Origin: a virus | Virus record (IMG/VR): IMGVR_UViG_3300050343_000117 | Coordinates: 62,001 to 126,000 of that record | Reading direction: 5' to 3' (one strand) | DNA: 64,000 nt | Shown here: positions 60,694 through 64,000 of the stretch, piece by piece | How positions within the stretch are numbered: position 1 is the stretch's first letter | Layout: the number at the start of each line of letters is the position of its first letter | Notes under the pieces: model-generated | Told to the model about the DNA's origin: nothing | Seen by the model: only the letters and a program-made list of their open reading frames with translations | The model's database searches: none | Position numbers and translations under genes: made by a program

Positions 60694-61208
60694 CGTAGGA
60701 ACGTTGTAACCAGAATTGCCGGGGTACTAGTTCTTTCTTAAACGGACCTTCTTGGTTTTTCAGTGCTTGGTTTGCTCGATTATATGCAAGGAAAAAATCT
60801 TCATAGTTATCAATACGGAAATTGTCGTAAGTGTCTTGAAGGTAGAAGTACAAGTAAGACAAAACCTTAGCATCATGCTGACTCAAACCCTTTCCGTTAA
60901 AGCGAGGCTTTCTATATACAGCAATCTTGCGTAAGAACTCGCAGTGGTCGTAGACATTATCAGCAATCTTAGAGATCGCTTTATTGTCAATATTACTATC
61001 CTCGTACATATCCTTTAACTCTTTATCGTGAGAACCACCCAGCAGTCCAGTTGGGTGTACAAGGTAACGATGTACGAGACGTGCCAAGAAGTGATCTTGC
61101 ATCAAACGGTTGTTATCAAAGCTGAGGTAGGAATAGTTTGCTTTCTTTTCATCAGCGCTCAGATTAAACTTGAATAGGTCGTGAAATTCATTCTCGATTC
61201 CTGAGACG
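60656..61208 (-). CDS. DUF262-HNH protein, central helical part
   Basis: Open in this frame from about 61208 and encodes VSGIENEFHDLFKFNLSADE, then LMQDHFLARLVHRYL and a helical linker (LRKIAVYRKPRFNGKGLSQH), ending out of frame at 60656. No start with a ribosome site. It follows the N-terminal part after a break at about 61205 (one base missing near AAGCGTCTC) and leads into the HNH part. Helical middle domains are normal in DUF262 proteins. Confidence 0.6.
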
Positions 61209-61727
61209 CTTTCTCACAGTCTCGCGGACAAAGTTAGCGATAGGAGTATCACCATAGGAGTTCAGCATCTCGATAAAGTTAACGTCTGTAGTCTTGTTTA
61301 GAGTACGGAAGATGTGTCCTTTAGTCTCAGAGTCCAACTCATTATATATCGCAAATGATAGTTCGATATCCAGAAAAGTATTCTGCTCTTCGATAGGTAG
61401 GTCAGAGAAAAAAGAACCTTTCACCTTGAATTTATTGTTTAGGTAGTCCCACAAATTTCGCTTGCGGTGACCTCCATCGATGGACTCAAAATCGTGCTTT
61501 ACGGTACTTGCGATAGCACGTCGAGCTTTTCGATTAAGCTTCATAACGGTTATCTTACCGATATCATAGCCATCGATAAGGGTTTCGATGATACCAATAC
61601 CCTTCTCATTATTCTTAGAAAAGACTGGAAGTCGTTGACCGACTGGTTGACAGTCGATAGACCAGTACATAGTGTCTTTGAACTTGCGGATTGTTACGGA
61701 TGTGTTTTTATATAAAGATGTAGCCAT
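61188..61727 (-). CDS. DUF262-HNH protein, N-terminal DUF262 part
   Basis: Contains the DUF262/ParB-like motifs QRLPVFSKNNEKGIGIIETL, GKITVMKL and SIDGGHRKRNLWDYL (D-G-x-x-R at 84-88), then a FLDIELSFAIYN strand and GHIFRTLNKT. DUF262 domains hydrolyse nucleotides and are the S subunit of GmrSD type IV restriction systems. The gene is the first behind the promoter with a double TGATATCA site. As given it is split by two frameshifts; joined it would be about 460 residues. The target could be modified DNA of competing phages. Confidence 0.7.
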   Translation of the reverse strand: MATSLYKNTSVTIRKFKDTMYWSIDCQPVGQRLPVFSKNNEKGIGIIETLIDGYDIGKITVMKLNRKARRAIASTVKHDFESIDGGHRKRNLWDYLNNKFKVKGSFFSDLPIEEQNTFLDIELSFAIYNELDSETKGHIFRTLNKTTDVNFIEMLNSYGDTPIANFVRETVRKRLRNRE

Positions 61728-61794
61728 TGTATTGCCCTCCTAGGGACTTAGTTGATGGGCACGGACAAAAGCGTACTGACCCAATTCATTATGA

Positions 61795-61824
61795 ATGATA
61801 TCACTATTTGATATCACCTGTCAA
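61795..61824 (-). promoter_or_regulatory. Sigma70-type promoter of the DUF262-HNH operon
   Basis: Minus strand TTGACA, 18-base spacer, TATCAT. The spacer holds one and a half operator-like palindromes, so occupancy would block RNA polymerase. Confidence 0.7.
61796..61816. promoter_or_regulatory. Tandem TGATATCA palindromes (candidate operator)
   Basis: Two perfect copies of the 8-bp palindrome TGATATCA, 61796-61803 and 61809-61816, with a 5-base gap, so they are 13 bp centre to centre. Both lie between the -10 and -35 boxes. They are candidates for a dimeric repressor or for a nuclease/modification site. Confidence 0.5.
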
Positions 61825-62069
61825 GTGTTTTGCTCAATTATTTCCTTAATTTGTTTCTTGTTTAACTTCTTAAACTTACGTCCTTTAGTAGACCAAGATT
61901 TCTTAGGCGTATTAAAGAGTTGGAAAACTCCAGTACGACGTGGTACGTAACCGACAAGATCTGTACCTTTACTCACGTAGATGTGGTTGGTGATATTTTC
62001 CTCACCCCAATCGGTTATCTCTTCGCGCCACAGGAAGTGACACGCTTCTTCAAGACTTATGATATTCAT
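61821..62069 (-). CDS. Hypothetical protein, 82 aa
   Basis: Begins MNIISLEEACHFLWREEITD, then HIYVSKGTDLVGYVPRRTG and a very basic C-terminal part (KSWSTKGRKFKKLNKKQIKE), which may bind nucleic acid. No family recognised. Its C-terminal codons overlap the -35 box of the DUF262 promoter. Confidence 0.6.
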   Translation of the reverse strand: MNIISLEEACHFLWREEITDWGEENITNHIYVSKGTDLVGYVPRRTGVFQLFNTPKKSWSTKGRKFKKLNKKQIKEIIEQNT

Positions 62070-62070
62070 A

Positions 62071-62451
62071 TTAAAACTCCATCGCGAGTTGTTGACCAGC
62101 AGAAAGATTGACGACCTTCATCATCTTCATCATGTTGCTGTTCAGATAGTGACGGTCCATTGGGTTAGGACCAGTTGCAATGCTGTAGTAGTCAGCGTTA
62201 CGTAGTGGATCACCCGTAGGCAAGTCACGGTGAACAAACATCACCTCACCTTCTTGAACACCTTTACCATTTGTAAACTGGATAATCTCACCTACTTCAG
62301 CGTAGTCAGAACGACTAGTGAACTCACGCGCACTAGAAACATACAGCGCAGCCGGGTTTGGATAAGACTCCATATGATCATATGCGTCTTGGCGAGTCTC
62401 GAACGGACCTGCCGCTCTCATGTTTTTGTAGTTTTTCATAACGTAGTACAT
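62071..62451 (-). CDS. Hypothetical protein, 126 aa
   Basis: The start is placed at the ATG giving MYYVMKNYKNMRAAGPFETR, directly behind the GAGAGAG leader of the promoter. Contains SRSDYAEVGEIIQFTNGKG, then VMFVHRDLPTGDPLR. A small soluble protein without recognised family. Ends 1 base before the next gene. Confidence 0.6.
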   Translation of the reverse strand: MYYVMKNYKNMRAAGPFETRQDAYDHMESYPNPAALYVSSAREFTSRSDYAEVGEIIQFTNGKGVQEGEVMFVHRDLPTGDPLRNADYYSIATGPNPMDRHYLNSNMMKMMKVVNLSAGQQLAMEF

Positions 62452-62484
62452 AATCAACTCTCTCTTTATCAATTCAATGTAAAC

Positions 62485-62513
62485 ATTATACTTCTTTTAG
62501 AAACGTTTGTCAA
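62485..62513 (-). promoter_or_regulatory. Sigma70-type early promoter
   Basis: Minus strand TTGACA, 17-base spacer, TATAAT: a perfect consensus with a leader containing GAGAGAG. The AGCTACATAAA box is diverged to GTTTACATTGAA here. Confidence 0.85.
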
Positions 62514-62554
62514 CACTTATTTTGAAAAAAAGATGACTATTTTATGTGAATTAG

Positions 62555-62989
62555 TCACATTGTCACTAGGGTGTCTACTAGGTTCATTAGTACTGCTGTA
62601 CCTGATATAGAACTCCCTATCATGATTGCTTTGTCGTTCCAACAATGACCAACATAAACCCATGCAGTAGCAGCAGACGCATAGCATATCTGTCCCGCGA
62701 TACTGAACCCTGCACTCATGGTGAACACTCCAACCACACCAAGTACAGTAGCACCCCACTTGACATAACTATCGATGGTACCCGTCGGTGTTGCTGGTTT
62801 CAGATCTTCGACTTCTAGTTGCAGTTCTTCCATCTCTTGTTTGAGACGTTTACGCTCGACATTAAGTTCCATAGCAAGTCTTCCTGCTTTGGACATCGTA
62901 CTACCGGCAAACTCCTGTTTGACTTCCGGACTGATTTGACTTTCAACCTTTGCTACGCGTTGGTCTTCTTCAATAGAACTTTTACTCAT
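62555..62989 (-). CDS. Coiled-coil membrane protein, 144 aa
   Basis: Residues 35-65 form a coiled coil (NVERKRLKQEMEELQLEVED). The C-terminal half holds about three hydrophobic helices (ATVLGVVGVFTMSAGFSIAG, AATAWVYVGHCW, MIGSSISGTAVLMNLVD). A small inner-membrane protein with its N-terminus in the cytoplasm. A role in superinfection exclusion or lysis timing is possible but unproven. Coupled to its upstream neighbour by TAATG. Confidence 0.6.
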   Translation of the reverse strand: MSKSSIEEDQRVAKVESQISPEVKQEFAGSTMSKAGRLAMELNVERKRLKQEMEELQLEVEDLKPATPTGTIDSYVKWGATVLGVVGVFTMSAGFSIAGQICYASAATAWVYVGHCWNDKAIMIGSSISGTAVLMNLVDTLVTM

Positions 62990-63285
62990 TATCTTCGCAT
63001 ACTCGCAAGGTCTTTCATCTGTTGTTCATCAATCACGGGGATTGCATTGGACTTGTGCATAGTGCCGATACCCTTGACTAGGGTTCCGGTGTAGTTCATT
63101 ATTTCTTTCTTTTCGGTACTGAAAGTACCCGAATCGTGAGATTTATAAACTGGAGTCTCCCTTCGATAAGGTTCACTCTTTACTTCCATAGGCTGGAATG
63201 TGGGGGTAGGTTTCTTCTTGGTAGACCAAGCGTTGTACGTCTTCTTTCTACCAGTAGTAGTATGTCGCATTGAACCGTGTATCAT
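62989..63285 (-). CDS. Conserved basic protein of marine T4-like phages, 98 aa
   Basis: The start is placed at the ATG giving MIHGSMRHTTTGRKKTYNAW (a second Met at MRHTT is also possible). Contains EPYRRETPVYKSHDSGTFST and MNYTGTLVKGIGTMHKSNAI with a QMKDLASMRR end, a pattern widely seen in T4-like cyanophages. Function unknown. Preceded by a sigma70 promoter. Confidence 0.7.
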   Translation of the reverse strand: MIHGSMRHTTTGRKKTYNAWSTKKKPTPTFQPMEVKSEPYRRETPVYKSHDSGTFSTEKKEIMNYTGTLVKGIGTMHKSNAIPVIDEQQMKDLASMRR

Positions 63286-63323
63286 AATAACTCTCAAGTT
63301 GTTTCATAAAGTATACAATGTAT

Positions 63324-63353
63324 ATTATACAATACATTCTAGGGTGCTGTCAA
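63324..63353 (-). promoter_or_regulatory. Sigma70-type early promoter
   Basis: Minus strand TTGACA, 18-base spacer, TATAAT, about 40 bases before the ATG at 63285. Confidence 0.75.
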
Positions 63354-63455
63354 GTGTACAATCCTTTTACATTCATTGAAACGTCGGATACTAGTGAGTA
63401 CTCCGAACAAGTCATCGTCAGCCTTCTGAGAGAAACTCAACCAGATGATTAACAT
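63339..63455 (-). CDS. Possible small protein, 38 aa
   Basis: Open frame MLIIWLSFSQKADDDLFGVL, then TSIRRFNECKRIVHLTAP. It fills the gap between the right-edge gene and the promoter at 63324-63353, which its last codons overlap, the same layout as the 57-residue gene at 53095. The ribosome site is weak. Could be chance. Confidence 0.3.
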   Translation of the reverse strand: MLIIWLSFSQKADDDLFGVLTSIRRFNECKRIVHLTAP

Positions 63456-63475
63456 GACTCGTAGTGTCCAGAGAC

Positions 63476-64000
63476 CTACCTCTCTAAGAACCATTGTGGA
63501 ACCTCGCGGTTAGTCCACTTGGCAAAATACTTTTTCTCTTCACGATAATACTTACGGTACCCTTCGGTAACGACAGCCTCCTTACAGTGGTCTGGCATAC
63601 ATTGTGGCATGACCGTCTCTGGTCCTACCTGATTGATATTACGTGGAGAGAACCACAGAAGTCCAGACAACTTCTCATAGGTAGCATGGACTCGGCCATA
63701 TCGGTGAGTGTACTCTTTTGCACATGCGACAAAGTGATCGTACAACCATCGGTAATTCTTGTTGTTCTCACGACACCATATAGCAGATGGGTGGTTTTTG
63801 TGTGCAACTTTGTATAGCATATTCTCACGTGCTTCGCCATCGACTATATAATGGTCTACCATACGTTTTCCGGACTTGGAAGGTCGACGTTCGACAGACC
63901 CGTCAAGAACCCGATGCGCAGTCGAGAGTAGCTGACCGTACTCGGTAACCATCTTGACTACATGCTTGTCACACATCATCTGTGCAGATATCACTGGATC
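63476..64000 (-). CDS. Conserved T4-like phage protein, runs off right edge
   Basis: The frame is open to base 64000 and reads DPVISAQMMCDKHVVKMVTE at the edge, the beginning of a family whose members start with a few more residues (xxxxDxDP). Further motifs are YGQLLSTAHRVLDG, NHPSAIWCRENNKNYRWLYD and TVMPQCMPDHCKEAVVTEGY, which recur in marine and enteric T4-like phages. I know no proven function. The complete start lies outside the window. It covers 174 codons here. Confidence 0.7.
   Translation of the reverse strand, partial: DPVISAQMMCDKHVVKMVTEYGQLLSTAHRVLDGSVERRPSKSGKRMVDHYIVDGEARENMLYKVAHKNHPSAIWCRENNKNYRWLYDHFVACAKEYTHRYGRVHATYEKLSGLLWFSPRNINQVGPETVMPQCMPDHCKEAVVTEGYRKYYREEKKYFAKWTNREVPQWFLER

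Noticed and set aside
1-64000. tRNA genes, integrase, IS element or attachment site
   Set aside because: None was recognised by eye. A tRNA scan and attachment-site search were not possible here.

Overview
The window is part of the genome of a strictly lytic, contractile-tailed phage of the T4 superfamily. It belongs to the marine (cyanophage/pelagiphage/alphaproteobacterial-phage-like) branch rather than close to T4 itself. This rests on recognisable T4-type proteins (gp4, gp5, gp6, gp8, gp25, gp26, a gp27-type hub, gp32, gp33, gp48, gp53 and a gp19/gp54 tail-tube protein), on T4-type late promoters (TATAAATA) in front of virion genes, and on several small proteins typical of marine T4-like phages. 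The host cannot be named from this sequence. Host-sigma70-type promoters drive the right-hand genes. I saw no integrase, tRNA or CRISPR array.

Layout. 1-44.4 kb is on the minus strand and holds virion genes. From left to right these are a truncated adhesin fibre with a predicted FG-GAP propeller; a 1972-aa coiled-coil fibre; three small fibre-associated proteins; an oxygenase-like protein and a glycosyltransferase; a 1580-aa fibre built on a 4-residue repeat; a tail-assembly chaperone and receptor-binding-type proteins; a very large DUF4815-type structural protein; gp8; a second glycosyltransferase/oxygenase pair; a collagen-like fibre of about 1320 aa; then the baseplate block (gp7-like?, gp6, gp25, unknown, gp5-like spike, gp27-like hub, gp53, gp48). 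44.4-49.4 kb is on the plus strand, starts at a divergent pair of late promoters, and holds a methyltransferase remnant, gp4, a conserved virion protein, a tail-tube protein, gp26 with a probable -1 frameshift extension, and a tape-measure-like protein. 49.4-64 kb is on the minus strand and holds gp32, gp33 and dense small early genes, two HExxH metalloproteases, and an operon with a DUF262-HNH protein, an asparagine-synthetase-like PP-loop ATPase, a cytosine-C5 methyltransferase, a CmoA-like methyltransferase and a PD-(D/E)XK nuclease.

Themes. (1) Two giant low-complexity fibres each sit beside their own 2OG-oxygenase-like plus glycosyltransferase pair, which suggests a phage-encoded hydroxylation/glycosylation system for fibres. 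(2) Early genes share a near-identical promoter cassette and late units are punctuated by hairpin plus TATAAATA. (3) At least eight genes are broken by single-phase frameshifts, often in homopolymers. These look more like uncorrected sequence indels than biology, except the U-tract at the end of gp26, which looks like a genuine programmed -1 site. There is no stretch over 300 bases without a gene once broken genes are joined.
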